NCBI GenBank assembly: GCA_037389465.1
Contig: JAZARR010000193.1
Coordinates: 2,108,001-2,172,000 of the forward strand
DNA length: 64,000 nucleotides
Reading direction: 5' to 3'
Origin: Baylisascaris procyonis
Taxonomy: Eukaryota; Nematoda; Chromadorea; Rhabditida; Ascarididae
This document shows positions 1 to 12,069 of this stretch, in pieces (the stretch's first letter is position 1; every line of letters starts with the position of its first letter). The notes below the pieces were generated by a model. The model was not told where the DNA came from, made no database searches, and saw only the letters and a program-made list of their open reading frames with translations. The position numbers and the translations under genes are program-made.

Positions 1-640
1 AAAATAATCGTCATATTTTTTTGTGTTGTGCATGAAGATGAAGGGAAGGGGGGATGGGCGGAAGCACTAATCGTGCTTCTTCGGTTGGACCAGAGGTCGA
101 GCGAAAGACATGATCTTACTAGTTGTGTTTTCCTGGATTTTTTTTTTATCTGAGGTATTATGATATCATAGGTATTATCGTTGATATCATGAACAAATTG
201 GTGCACTATGATATTTATGGTTGTTATTAACGGGTTATTGCATCGGTGAAACTAGTGATTTTTGAAATGTTTGAAATGTGCATATGAAATCGAAAATTGA
301 GCTTTGTTGTGTTGAATTGATGGTTTAACTCTCGATGAGTTGTTAATTGATATCAGTGTTACGCGTTATTGTACTCACATTTTCTATAATTTTCATATTC
401 ATTTATGTTGATTTTAAAATAAAATTTTACTAATATTATTTATTATCGTTTAATATAGGCGAACAATATCGCTCATAGACATATCGTAATGATTCGTTGA
501 TTATTAAGGGTTTGCGTGCCAAACGATTTAATAGTTGGAAGCGAATTTTTGAGGGCAAAGAATGGCGAAACGGTTGGGGTGCCCTGAGGAATTTGCATAG
601 AACAAGAAAGGATAATAGCATTAGTGAGGGAGTGATGCAT
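1..640. other. Left edge, no gene recognised
   Basis: AT-rich sequence. Reading frames on both strands are short and lack a convincing splice-site context. If the next gene is an Naa35 homologue, its first exons (with the conserved MDPKMDAG-type motif of that family) should lie here or outside the window. I could not find that motif. Confidence 0.4.
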
Positions 641-3600
641 CGTTTTTAATTTTATGGGTGCTATGGAATTATCACTAATTATGGGTTTGGGCGGATGGAT
701 GGTTGGTGAATACCTTTCAGGTAAGTATCAACATACCCCCAGGGCATCGCCGAAGTGCGCATATGGATTGCGTTCTTTATTTCCCCATTTCAGTTGTAAA
801 ATCTATTGTAGTGGTGTTGAGCATATCGGATATTCTTCTAGAAGGCATTGATCTCTCTTTACCAAACATCTCACTGATAAATAGATAGACAGCATCGTCT
901 GAATAAAATTATAGATAATGACAGATCGACTGTCAATAAAGCTGTCAAGAAAAGTTGATTCATTTCAGAAGTATGGGGATTTACTGAATCTTATAAAGAG
1001 AGAGGAATTATAAATGATACATTAATTTAGAATTTCTTCAAAATTTTATGCTTTATGTTTACAAAGAAGTAAAGATGAACTATGCAAGGCTGAAATAGAG
1101 TACCATACGGTTTTAAGCACTCTCTTAGGTCTTAGGTTTTTTCCCTCGGAGCTATAGGTGGTGAACAATTTCAAGTTTGTTAGATAATACGCCTAGTTAA
1201 TTGTTATCACTGATAATGGGATTTATCAGTAAAGCTTTTTATATTAAGATAATCTCAATTCGTATCATTGATAATATCTAATAGTATTGTAATAGATTCA
1301 CGATGGACGAGGAATCCGAGTTGGATGGAGATGATATTGATTCGTTATGCCTTCTGGAAGATGTGGAAGAACCTTCACAAAGGCGACGACTATTACGTGG
1401 ACTTACTATTATAGAATTTAATGAAGCACAAATCATTAGCTTTTTACGTGTTATCGGCAAAAAGGTTGAATTTCTTTTCTTTATTCGTGAATAGGACTTT
1501 GAAATCTTTTATTGAAATATTTTATCGATCTTTTATTCACTGTTTAGATGATATTTTAGAAAATTTTTGAATTATTTATATCTTTATTGAAGAAAATATT
1601 TATTTATATTCCAATAATTCGTTGATTGTTCCCTTAGTTCCATTTTTCGTTTATATTATTTATTCGTACATTTTTTTTGTTTTTTTTTTAATTTTTCTAA
1701 TTTTTTTAAATTTTTTTTCTCAAATTTTTTCATCTTTTTCATTAATTGGTGAATATACCGAAAAAGAGTCGATAAGATTTTTGTCTATGAGGATCAATAC
1801 GATTTATAACAATTTCTCTCTTTATTTTATTTTATTAAATTTTTGAATATTCGTATTTTATCTTCTGCATCGATCGAATCGTTTCGTTATATTTCAGTTC
1901 GCCTCAAATGACTCCGAGAAAGTATTAGCTGCTGCGACGATGATATCAGCATTGTGTCATAACTTATGGGCTAGACTTATAATCACTATGTATTGCAGGT
2001 AAATGCTACCTTGAAATTTTCAATTCATAATGATAAACTTTATTTGCATATTTATTGTACGATTGTTATTTCCATCGAATTTCAGAGAAATTTTTCGCAT
2101 TAAAATTTGCATTTAAAAAAAAATTCGCATTAAAATTGTAACTTTAAATTAAATTTTAGCTTTAAATTTAAAATTAAAAATTTGCATAGCTTAAAAAGTG
2201 TTAGGAAGAAAATTAGTTTTTATTAAGCAACATTTTTTTAATATCTTTTTAGTAGATTATATTGTTTTTAAAGTAATATTTTTATATCTTTATTTTTAAA
2301 CGATTAAATTTCTCAATTGACGAATATTTTTTCAGGACACTTGTGAAGCAGATTTTAGAATGGATACCAAAAATACGTATACGAAATTGGAACGCATCAA
2401 TGAATCGTCCTATAGCCGATGCTCTCTATCATCTTTCAAGGTTTGCGGTTCTTACATCTTAATCTAAACTTTTCAAAAAACTATTTATTCAGTTAGCATT
2501 TAATACATAATGGGGATGCGTGTTATTTATAACACATTCTTGTGTTAGAATTTTCATTCGCTATGATCGTCGAATATTGAAGACGTTTATTTTATGGCGA
2601 TATACTCTCAAAACGTTTATTTAAAGATCTAGTCAGGTTCAGCGATTATTTTTGTTATTTATCTGAGCACTTCTCCAGGTTTTTAAAGTAATATTTTTAT
2701 ATCTTTTATATCTTTTATTTTCTAAGTTTATTTCACTCTCACTTGAGCGCTGAAAGGAAATTGCTTCGTCTTAAAGCAAATCGGTATATTCGTCTAATAT
2801 TAGCTCTCTAGATGGCCCATTCCAATATGAGGGAATTATACATGTGTATACCCTCGAAAAGAATATTGGCTAAAGTAAGAGTGCTCCTCAAGCTGGCCAC
2901 CCTACCCCACTCCCCCCTTCTCCCCTTCTCCCCTCCTCATCCCTTTATCCTGTCTTCTCTCCGTATCGGTGCTTTATGCATATTTTAAAATCTCTTCTTT
3001 AATATTATAATTAAGTTTGTGATATATCATCGAATTTAGTGAGTGATCGAAGATTTGAGTCGGAAATATGTCTTAATTGATATATATAGAAATGTTAATT
3101 AATATACATAGGTAGAAGTATCCCTCACATATCCGTGGATCAACAGAAAGGATATACGATATCGTTGCAGATTTGCGCCCTCTATGCAAGGATCAACGAC
3201 TCGTCACATATTCGCCGAATGTCAAAAAATGATTTATACACAAAATTTAGCGGTTAGTGGGCAAACATTAGTATTGGAGATATTTCTTCGATTTGGAATA
3301 CCGGTTGGTTTTTAAAGTGTTTATCTCGTCTATTGATTCTTTCCGGAATTGGTTATTTTCTGATGTTTCCGGAATTTCTTTGCATTCGATGGTATTGAAA
3401 TCCGGAAAAGAAATAGACTAAACTGATTTTGGAGAGGAAATAGGTGGGTAAATTGATCAGAAAAGATGGTATGTGCATGGGGGGGGAGGTAGGGGAGGAG
3501 GTAACGAAGAGTACCCTTGTCTATGTTTTCTTAAAACTTCAATTTATATCATTTAAGCCATTTAAAGGGGGAACTTTCAATTATTTATTGTTCACGTCAT

Positions 3601-6600
3601 GTTTTTTTTTAAATAATTGATGTGAAGAACTCAACAAATAATATTAATTTGAATGCGATACTTTATGTTTGTAATTGAATGTATATTTTTTTCAGTATAT
3701 ATTTCAGTATTTTTCAGTATTTCAGTAAATATTTTTCAGTATATATTCGAATTGGATATCGCAAAATTACATGCAGCCATTGGTTTGGGACCTGAATTTC
3801 ATTTTGTAAGTTAATATTTTCGGCCTTTTTTTATCGCTTAGTTTCCTATTCGAAATTGTTAGGTGTTTTTTCGTATATTAAAAGTTGATCATCATATCCT
3901 CGTACTATACTTTATTATTCTTTTTTTGTTCTCTAACTGATTTTTGTGCATAGAAGGGGGGAGGGGGATTGAGGGAGGAAGGAGACGGTAAAGGAAGAAG
4001 GACAAAAGGGCAGGAAGTGGGAATTTTAGTGGTATAAACTCGATGCATCCATAACTATATTCAGTTTCCGTTCATTACTGGGCAATAAGAAATCATAATT
4101 AGCCAGTTAGAGTGAAGATCGTCATTGAAATATGCAAATTGCAAATTAATATGCAGAATGTAGTTCAAATATGCAAATTTGTTTTGAAACGATAATGCAT
4201 TGAACGATCTGATCACTTGAATCTATCTAATTTAATTTAAAAAACAATTTATCGATGGACGTATACAATGGGGACTCGTAGTCTAATTATTGTGTAATAT
4301 AAATTCATATATTTGCATATTTTATTGGTAGTAATTTTCACGATAACATTTTTTAGGTATTTTCCTGAATTTTAAACTATTTTTATTATTTGTTTTATCG
4401 CGTTATCCTTAGTTTTTATCACGAATTCTCTTTTTTTTGCAAGAATATCATGCAATTGATGTGTTTTCTTGAGTTTTTAGTTTATAAGTGCACGAAATTC
4501 AAGAGTTCCGCTACGATGTCATGCAGAACCACGAGCACGAAGAGCTTATCTCGATTTTGGGAATACTTGGTTCTTATTCCTTTCTATCTATTATTACCGG
4601 TACGTTATACTCTTGTTTAACTAAAATTGCCTACCACTTTAATGCGCTTCGAAGTGATAGAATGATATCGGAGCTGGCAAAGATCCTTATAAAGGTATGT
4701 GAGCTGGTAGAGGTACATATAACATCGCAAAGTGGTTGTCGGAGTTAAAAAAGCGGAGTGAGTTGTGGCTCCGGACTGCGGAACCGATCCTAGAGCAGCG
4801 AGCTATCGATTTATACTATTGCTGTTGCGGTAGTTTCACTTTTGTGGTAAAAAATCGAGTTGATCCCACTAAAACGATTTCCATTCTTCGGCTGAGCTTA
4901 TTCTATAAAATTCCCGCGTTCATAGATAATAAGAAAAAGTTGGCTTGTGAAAATTTATTTATAAAATTTCTCGAATAATTTTCTAATATTTGTTGAAAAA
5001 AAAAGAATATGATAAATAAATGTTTCGTAGAAATTTTAAAAATGCATCTGGGAAAATTTTTTTCCCATTGTGAAATTTTCTTTATTTTCAATTAATTTGA
5101 ATATGCAAAAAATAGTAATATTGTCGATTTTTACCGTTGATCTATAGGGCGTTAAATGTGGTCGATATCGAACATTGCCAACGTGATTCGATGGTATCGG
5201 AGGTGAAAAGAATACCCCATAGTGGCTATTTCACCCCGACAGGTTATATTTTTTTACATATTTATTTATGCATGCATCAAAATCTTGATGCCGATGATTT
5301 TAAGCACTCGTCAAGGCTTCTTTTCTTGATATATGCTTTTCGTATTGTTTGTATGGATATGGTGCACCTATCTTAGGCCATCGGGGGGGGGGGGGAGGAA
5401 GGTGGAGAGAACCAACAGTCGAATTTTTCCTTTTTAACTATGACCAAGAAGACATTTCTTAACTTATAATAAATTTTTTCATTTAAAAAAATTTTTTTTT
5501 TGAATTTTTCAATTAATTTGAATGTTGATTTTTAATGAATCGAATAAATTGTTTTATCAATATTTAAAAAAAAATAATTTAATAATTTATTATTATTGAA
5601 TTTTGAATATTTCAGTATCGAATAGTGAAAATGTTGGATATAAAGAAAATCGCAATATTGAATCACAACCAAATTTCTATTGTATTCCAAATATAACTCG
5701 TTTGGTTGATTTTAATTTTTTGCAATCGATTTGTCAGTCAGAGCAATTTCCACCTCTTTGCATTCCATTGGAAAGGTTGAAAACCTTTTGGCGTGATATC
5801 ACTCCACATTGTGCTAAAAGAAAATCAACCACAACGGATACTACGAAATTGGTTAGTTATGCAAATATAATTATTTAGTTAGTAAAACAAATACTTTTTA
5901 ATGTTTTTTTTGTTTAAAAGTAGAGAGACAGGTAGAGAGAGAGGGAGGAGGGAGGGAGAGAGAAAGGGAGGGAGGGATAAGGTTAGAAATTGGCTTAAAT
6001 TTTTTTTTAAATTTGAAAGTATATTTCACAATAGTCATCCGATTTCATTTCATTTCGTTATATTTTCTTGCAAACAATGTTTTTTTTTGTAATTCCAAAT
6101 TTCGATGATTTCTGGAGCGTTTATTTCAGTTTTTATTAGGGTTGATTTTTCATTAAATTTTTTATTTCTTTTTATTTCTATTCGATTCTTATTTTTATTC
6201 AAAGAGTTTCTCCATTTCTGTCGACTTTCAAGAGGGAAACACCGTCGTCTTGATAATTTTTTAAGTGCATTTTTGTAGTTTCAATTTCAGTTGGAGTTTT
6301 AACTGGTTACATTTTTTAATATTTAGATTTGATTACCTCTAATATTGTGGCCAAATTTTTTTTGGTACTAATTTCAGTTGTTTTATTAAAATATTTCATA
6401 ACAGTGAGAGAATATTTTGCAGTTCTTTTGAAGTTTTATTTCCTTATAGAGGCGGTTTTCTTATAGGAGCCGTTGAATAAATATGGGAAAACAATTAGTA
6501 CACAGCAGTCGAATAACGCTGTGCGGATGCTAAGTGCTGGTGAATCTGTTGATTTGGATACACTTTTTGGAATACCGTTATACGCTATTGCTCTGGACGA

Positions 6601-9494
6601 TAAACAGATGAAGGTACTGATGAATTTTGATTTATTTTTGAAAGTCAAATATTCACCACTGCCTTAGGTTTAGATATTTTTTTAAAGTCGGTTTTTGAAT
6701 TTTATTTTATTTATTATGAATTTTATCTATAGTTTATTTTTAATTTTTATTTATCTTATAAATTTTTGAGATTTTTCTTTTATAATTTTGCCTTTAACAG
6801 GTTGAATTTATGAATTTAAAAATAAATTCGAAAATTTTCATATAAATTTTCGACAGATATTTTCGAATGGTTAAAAAAAAATTTAATTTGCGTATATTTA
6901 AATAAGTATATAAATAACTTAGATTGTAAATATAAAATAAATAAATTGAGATTTTTTAAAAATAGATTTTTATTTTTTCGACTATTTTTTCGCAAGCGAT
7001 GATGATCATATGGGCGAAATAAACGATATTTTGCTAAAATGTTTCACAATTATGCACTCTTACTCATTTATAAGGATTGTGATGTATTACTTTGTAGTGA
7101 AAGTTTGTTTAAGTAAGGTCATGTAATTGCTGTAGTGAGGTCATCCTAGTCTTTAAGAAGGAGCAAGCTCCCAATTTTTTCTGCTCATCTGGAGTCACTT
7201 TCCCCCTTGGCAAGTCGCTATCCCCTGGTATTTACCCTTTGCTGCAGGCGGATTTTTTCTCCTCGTTTCCCCTTGAGGGAAATCAGTCAATCTTCGACAG
7301 AATCCTTTTCAACGATAACCTCCGTCGTTTTCATTTCTAATATCTCTGCCGACCAAATAGTTTCCCAGTCTTTATAGGCTTCCGTTGTCAAGTCGTTTCC
7401 TTACTAGATGTGCTAATCTGCATCAAAAATCGATGCCGTGCAATACACTTTTCGCAGCATCTTTTCATGAGAATCAAACTACAATCAGTGCCGAAATTAG
7501 TGAAATGCAAAATTTTATAATTGGTATGATTTAAAAATTATATGGATAATATGGTATAAGATTGCATAAATATTAACGAGTGAATTTTTGAGGTTTCTGA
7601 AGCAATTATTGAGCCAATAATTGAGGATTCTGAACGGATCTCTATGCGTAAAGAGCAAACCATCTTGTGGATAGTAAGCTTTTGAATTACTTAATATGAA
7701 GTATTTTTTCTTTGGCAAGTATTTAATTTCTATGATTTAAAAAAAAAATAAAAAAATGTTAAATCGATATCAGTTTATATTTGAATTAGATTTTCAGAAG
7801 TGATAGGCTATTGTAGAAATCTCCTTTGCTTGACTGTTTTTGAAATATGCAGAATAAGGGCATCCGCTTAGTTAGGTAGTTGCTCCACTGCCTAAAGTTT
7901 GAGGTGTGATCGGAGAGGATGTAGTGATTTATGGATTCGAATGCCTTATTAGACCTAAAGTCCTGGATCTTCGACCTAAAATCCTGGATCTTCGACCCAA
8001 AGTCCTGGATCTTCGACCTAAAGTCCTGGATCTTCGACCTAAAGTCCTGGATCTTCGACCTAAAATCCTGGATCTTCGACCTAAAGTCCTGGATCCTCGA
8101 CCTAAAGTCCTGGATCAAGTGCGATTATCCTTTTACTAGGTTACATTAGAGGGTATGAAGATTGGAGCAGGAAAGACAACCACCGTTGCTGAAAGAACTA
8201 ATTATGCATCGATTGCCGTGCGAAAGCATAGTGCTCATTCATTTTCGCAATGAAAGCCCATATAATCAACATCTGAGCTACCTGAGCTACCCGAACTATG
8301 AGTTCAGGTAGCACTTCAGGTCGGTATCACCTGAAACACTAATTTTTAGCTAGAGGCGAAGAAATATTGAGGGGAAAAGATGAAATAATGCACCATTCAT
8401 TTTATTGATTTATTAATTTCATTTTTTTTTGGAATTTCATATACAATTGGCTTTTTGTTGATTTCGTTCGATGTAAATTATTTTTTTATGCTTTCAGAAG
8501 AGTTTATTTGAAAGAACGAATAGCTTATCGAAGAAGGTGAAAATTAATGTAAGTTATGATCGTTTCTTTCGCAGTTGTGAGTGGAATTTTCAAATTATTG
8601 ATATTTTTTAATGAAATTATATGGAATGAAAAATTTGAAAAAAAAACATTCTTGTATTACTTCTGGAAACTCTTTTGTATTTTTATGCTTTCTGGGAATT
8701 TTTTGTTTAAAAAAAAATTTTATAATTTAATATTTCTTAAGGTTTTTTTCAGAAATTCCATGTCATCATTTTTTTATTTTCAGGATTTATTCGACATTGA
8801 AGAAGATCACTTTAGAGTACAAATGGATAACTTTTATAATTGGTAATTATTTGTTGATTAATTTATACGTCTTTTTTTGTTAATTATATAAATAATTTCA
8901 AATCAGTAAATTATTTTTGTAACCATATCAATGCAGTTAAGATGAAGGAAGTAATTTATATTACTTAAATAATAGTTTAAATAATAATTAAATAATAATT
9001 TAAATATTAAAAATGGTATAATAAGAAATAAATAGGTATTATTTTATTGATCATTGATCAACAAATATAAATTTTACACGTATTTTACATACTCATTAAT
9101 TAAAATCTGTGTATGTTTTTACAACCGCTAGTTCATTACAGCTATTATTTGACGCTTCTAAGATGTCGCAACAAAAAGGAATGAAAGGAGGGGAAAGTTT
9201 CACTAATTTCCCTTCTGAGAGGTCTCAATTGTAGATGCATAAAACTAAATCCTAAATGAATATATGTTGTATAAATAAATTTTCACATATATAATTATAA
9301 AGGATTATACGATATGTAGTGATTTAATTCAGTAAAAATAATATCTCAAAATTGATTTTAGTTCAACATCTGAACGCCATTATTTGGAGATTCTAAAGAA
9401 ATATGGATCAAAAACAATGAATTGGAAACGAAATATGCGATCTATTGATTACAATAGAGAGTCGATAATTTGTTTAAGCGAATGCAAACTTTAA
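640..9494 (+). CDS. Naa35/Mak10-like NatC auxiliary subunit (tentative, 5' incomplete)
   Basis: NatC acetylates the N-termini of Met-hydrophobic proteins in the cytosol; Naa35 is its large auxiliary subunit. Candidate exons: ~640-720, 794-?, 1303-1464, 1898-1998, 2336-2440, 3116-3252, ~3700-3792, ~4488-4850 (frame shift inside), 5148-5242, 5616-5851, 6467-6613, 7593-7673, 8498-8548, 8784-8842 and 9362-9494 (TAA). Most neighbouring exons agree in phase. The identification rests on weak anchors in the order expected for Naa35: an MELSLIM..W..GEYL block, a KSIVVVLSISDILLEG block, LEDVEEPSQRRR followed by IISFLRVIGKKFAS, FELDIAKLH, and an IDYN...ECKL C-terminus. These are memory-based alignments of low identity. 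The exon 5616-5851 and 6467-6613 products (LDTLFGIPLYAIALDD) look strongly coding but have no Naa35 counterpart that I recall. Alternatives are a different conserved protein or two adjacent genes. An ATG at 1303 following an acceptor-like AATAG could be an alternative start. Confidence 0.45.
3479..3502 (+). repeat. G-rich tract
   Basis: Intronic run of G-tracts separated by single A or T bases, a candidate G-quadruplex. A similar poly-G run lies at 5383-5398. Confidence 0.5.
7952..8115 (+). repeat. 21-bp minisatellite, about 7.8 units
   Basis: Near-identical tandem units of CTAAAGTCCTGGATCTTCGA plus C, with sporadic G/A and C/T changes. Twenty-one is a multiple of three, so frames stay open on both strands: a heptad KVLDLRP or KSWIFDL on plus and IQDFRSK on minus. 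It lies between two candidate exons of the Naa35-like gene and has no splice context, so I read it as an intronic minisatellite rather than coding sequence. Confidence 0.85.
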
Positions 9495-9933
9495 ATTTTA
9501 TACACACAGGTAAAATTTTTTAGATAATTTTTTTTAATTGTTGTTTTATTTTTATTCATTTTTTGTTTCTCTATCATTCCTACTTCGATTATTTCCTTTT
9601 AAAAGATAAGGTGAAAATTTTCGAAAAAAATTTCAACGATTAGAATATATTTTGAGGAAATAAAATAAATTCATAATATTTAAGAATTCTTTTCTATGAG
9701 AGATATAATCGACTTAATGCATTTTATATATTTTCACTTTTCCAATTAAAATCATTTGAAATAATTACGATAGCGCTTAAAACTTCACTAGAAGTTTTTT
9801 TTTTTTTTGTTATTTGTGACCGAACAGCAGAATCCGATGATTTATCTACCTTTCGTCCCATTCGAAGAAGGATCCATCGGGTATATCTACGGACGACCTT
9901 ATGAAGGTAATCAAAGCACCACTGCGATCAGTC

Positions 9934-10110
9934 GTAGGATCATATTTGGCGCAAATGGTCGCAACGCAAATACAGATGCTCATATTGTTCAATGTAGGAT
10001 CATATTTGGCGCAAATGGTCACAACGCAAATACGGATGCTCATACTGTTCAATGTAGGATCATATTTGGCGCAAATGGTCGCAACGGAGATATAGATGCT
10101 CATACTGTTC
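9934..10110 (+). repeat. 60-bp tandem repeat, three copies
   Basis: Three head-to-tail copies of a 60-base unit beginning GTAGGATCATATTTGGCGCA, differing at a few positions. The length keeps several frames open, including a plus frame that runs through all copies and a minus frame. A short stretch just upstream (about 9838-9906, MIYLPFVPFEEGSIGYIYG) ends at a GTAATC donor-like site and reads like an exon, but no partner exon with matching phase was found. Confidence 0.8.
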
Positions 10111-10562
10111 AACAAAGTGTTGTAATAATAAGATAATAAACTAAAATCATTAGTAGCCAATTTTCTACGCCTATAGTTGAAGTTTTAATAACAATTGAGA
10201 AGGAGAACTGGAAATGATCGGTATCGGTTACGTTTTCGGGAATCGAGAAGTTCACTGCTGATACTGCTCGAGGTCGTATCATAGTAAATAAATAGTGATC
10301 AACGGAATCATTATCACTGGCGAGGAAGTCTTACGTGTGTGGGAATCTACGAAGAGAAAAGGCATCTACGCTCTCCAATCAAAATCTTTTTTTTCGAGAT
10401 TATTGATAACGCTAAAAAGATTCTGAAGTATTTTCTATATGAAGTTGTCAACCAATAGAGGATCACTATAAGATTAGCTCAAAAATAATTTAAAAAAAAA
10501 AAGAAATCAAATAATCGGAAGATAGTATTTTATTGAATTAATGAGGGGAATTTCATGCAAAG

Positions 10563-10694
10563 ATGAGACGAAAACGTACTTCCATAGTAATAGGAAATGA
10601 CAATACGAGATATTACATAAGAAAACCATACCCAAAGGAAAAAGCGATTTTTGATGCCTTTCATTTTGTCAATGTCAGTGGAAAATCATTTGCA
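10563..10694 (+). CDS. Orphan candidate exon, unidentified
   Basis: A 44-codon open stretch (contains RYYIRKPYPKEK and IFDAFHFVNVSGKSFA) follows a GCAAAG acceptor-like site and ends in a clean GTAAGC donor. The other two frames are closed. I do not recognise the protein. It ends in phase 0, whereas the terminal exon at 11867 needs one carried base, so at least one intermediate exon is missing or the two are unrelated. Just downstream, 10700-10800 holds three imperfect copies of an ATCACTAAATTTATCAATAAG unit. Confidence 0.3.
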
Positions 10695-11297
10695 GTAAGC
10701 AAAAGTTTATCACTAAATTTATCAATAAGCTCTATAAGATCAGTATTATTTTATCACTAAGTTTATCAATAAGTCCTTTTGTCACTAAATTTATCAATAA
10801 GCCCTATAAGATCGGTACCATTTATCCACAAAACATTAGTCTCTGTTACATTGCATAGGAAATTCTGGCTTTATATCATTATCCCTCATATATAGCCTTG
10901 AAAAGAAATCTACAAGAATATCGCGTTTCCCACAAGCTCTCCACAGCTGGGTGGCCTCAGTCTTTTTTGGATAGTATATGTAACAAAACGACTTGTAAGT
11001 ATATGCGTATTTATAAAATATATTCTTGTTTCTTTGTCAAACCACGTTTACTAGCAAATTTTTTACATTATACGTGATAATTTTTAGAACATTTTGCAAA
11101 GGTCTTTCGAATTGTAGGTGCTTATAGGTTTAAGTTTAACTCAGAAAGCTTGCTTGTTTATAATATTTCTTGAATTGAAGCAAATAGCTTAGAGTCGTGC
11201 TTTACAGTGGAGGTTTTATTAAATCACGTTCTAGAAGCTAGCTTCACATTCAAAGGTTCCGCCAGTAATAGCGCTGATTCGAAAGTAATAAGTCTTT

Positions 11298-11640
11298 CTA
11301 GCTTTCAGATTCCTTTTTGCGATCTATCGCCGTCGAGCAGTCGTTTCTGGATAAGATCGCCGTTCTTAACGACAACATTGAGAGCCACAATGTGCTTGCC
11401 ACGGAGGTCTGCTTTTTCCTTTTCATATACCTTATGCGGCATATTCGGCGATATGAAGGACCTATTTTACCTGCCGGCAACCTTTCAGTAGTTTATAGGT
11501 AGCTCGAGCCTTCATGATAATTGTTAAATACCACTCTGATGAGGATATTTCCTTTAGCGGATTGTTGTCCTTGGATTTCCAAGTATCGTCCTCGTCGTCA
11601 CTGTATCGGTCGCAGTGGTAATAATTACTCAACTGGGGTA
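11298..11640 (-). pseudogene. CAND1-like remnant (cullin-associated protein)
   Basis: CAND1 is a HEAT-repeat protein that exchanges cullin substrate receptors. On the minus strand a segment at about 11640-11471 reads CDRYSDDEDDTWK, close to the acidic YSDDDD-x-SWK motif of CAND1, and ends in a GTAAAA donor. A 62-base candidate intron leads to an AAAGCAG acceptor and a second segment (11408-11298) that stops after 36 codons. The residues between match CAND1 only loosely (expected VRRAAAK is absent). Base composition is more GC-rich than the neighbouring exons, and no further CAND1 exons were found. I infer a decayed fragment; a short unrelated gene is possible. Confidence 0.35.
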
Positions 11641-11866
11641 ATCGTATAAACCAATGAGAACAAAAGGTTTCCCTCGTCGAGATGCAGGTCGTTGAAGGTG
11701 TTGAATATTACTGCTCGCATCACACCATCCAATAAAACTCTAAGAGCCCCATTTGAGCCGTCGAATCATCATTTTACCTGCGGCTATTATATAGGAATTT
11801 CATGGTTATCATATTTCTATCTCCTTCACATATTTGCACATATATTAATGGGAATTTCTTCTACAG

Positions 11867-12069
11867 AACACTATTATGAACCTCTTATGGTGGAGATGGA
11901 TAGTAATGTTTTTGATGAAAATTTATATATTAAATCCTTTTTTTATGAAGGCGAATGGGATATTTGGGATAGATATTCCATAGATCAACAGGAAATTCAT
12001 TATTTAAATTTAATTGGCAATGAATTTTTCGTATTACCTGTTGTATTATCTAACAAACTTATGAACTAA
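11867..12069 (+). CDS. Terminal exon of an unidentified gene
   Basis: After a TTCTTCTACAG acceptor, an AT-rich open frame of about 67 codons runs to a TAA stop. It is acidic and aromatic (EHYYEPLMVEMDSNVFDEN, WDIWDRYSIDQQEIHYLNL). Composition and splice context match the real exons of this window, so I consider it coding. The family is not recognised. Upstream partner exons are uncertain: the candidate at 10563 does not match in phase. Confidence 0.4.

Noticed and set aside
7952..8115. CRISPR-like array
   Set aside because: Units are contiguous with no spacers and the genome is eukaryotic; it is a minisatellite.
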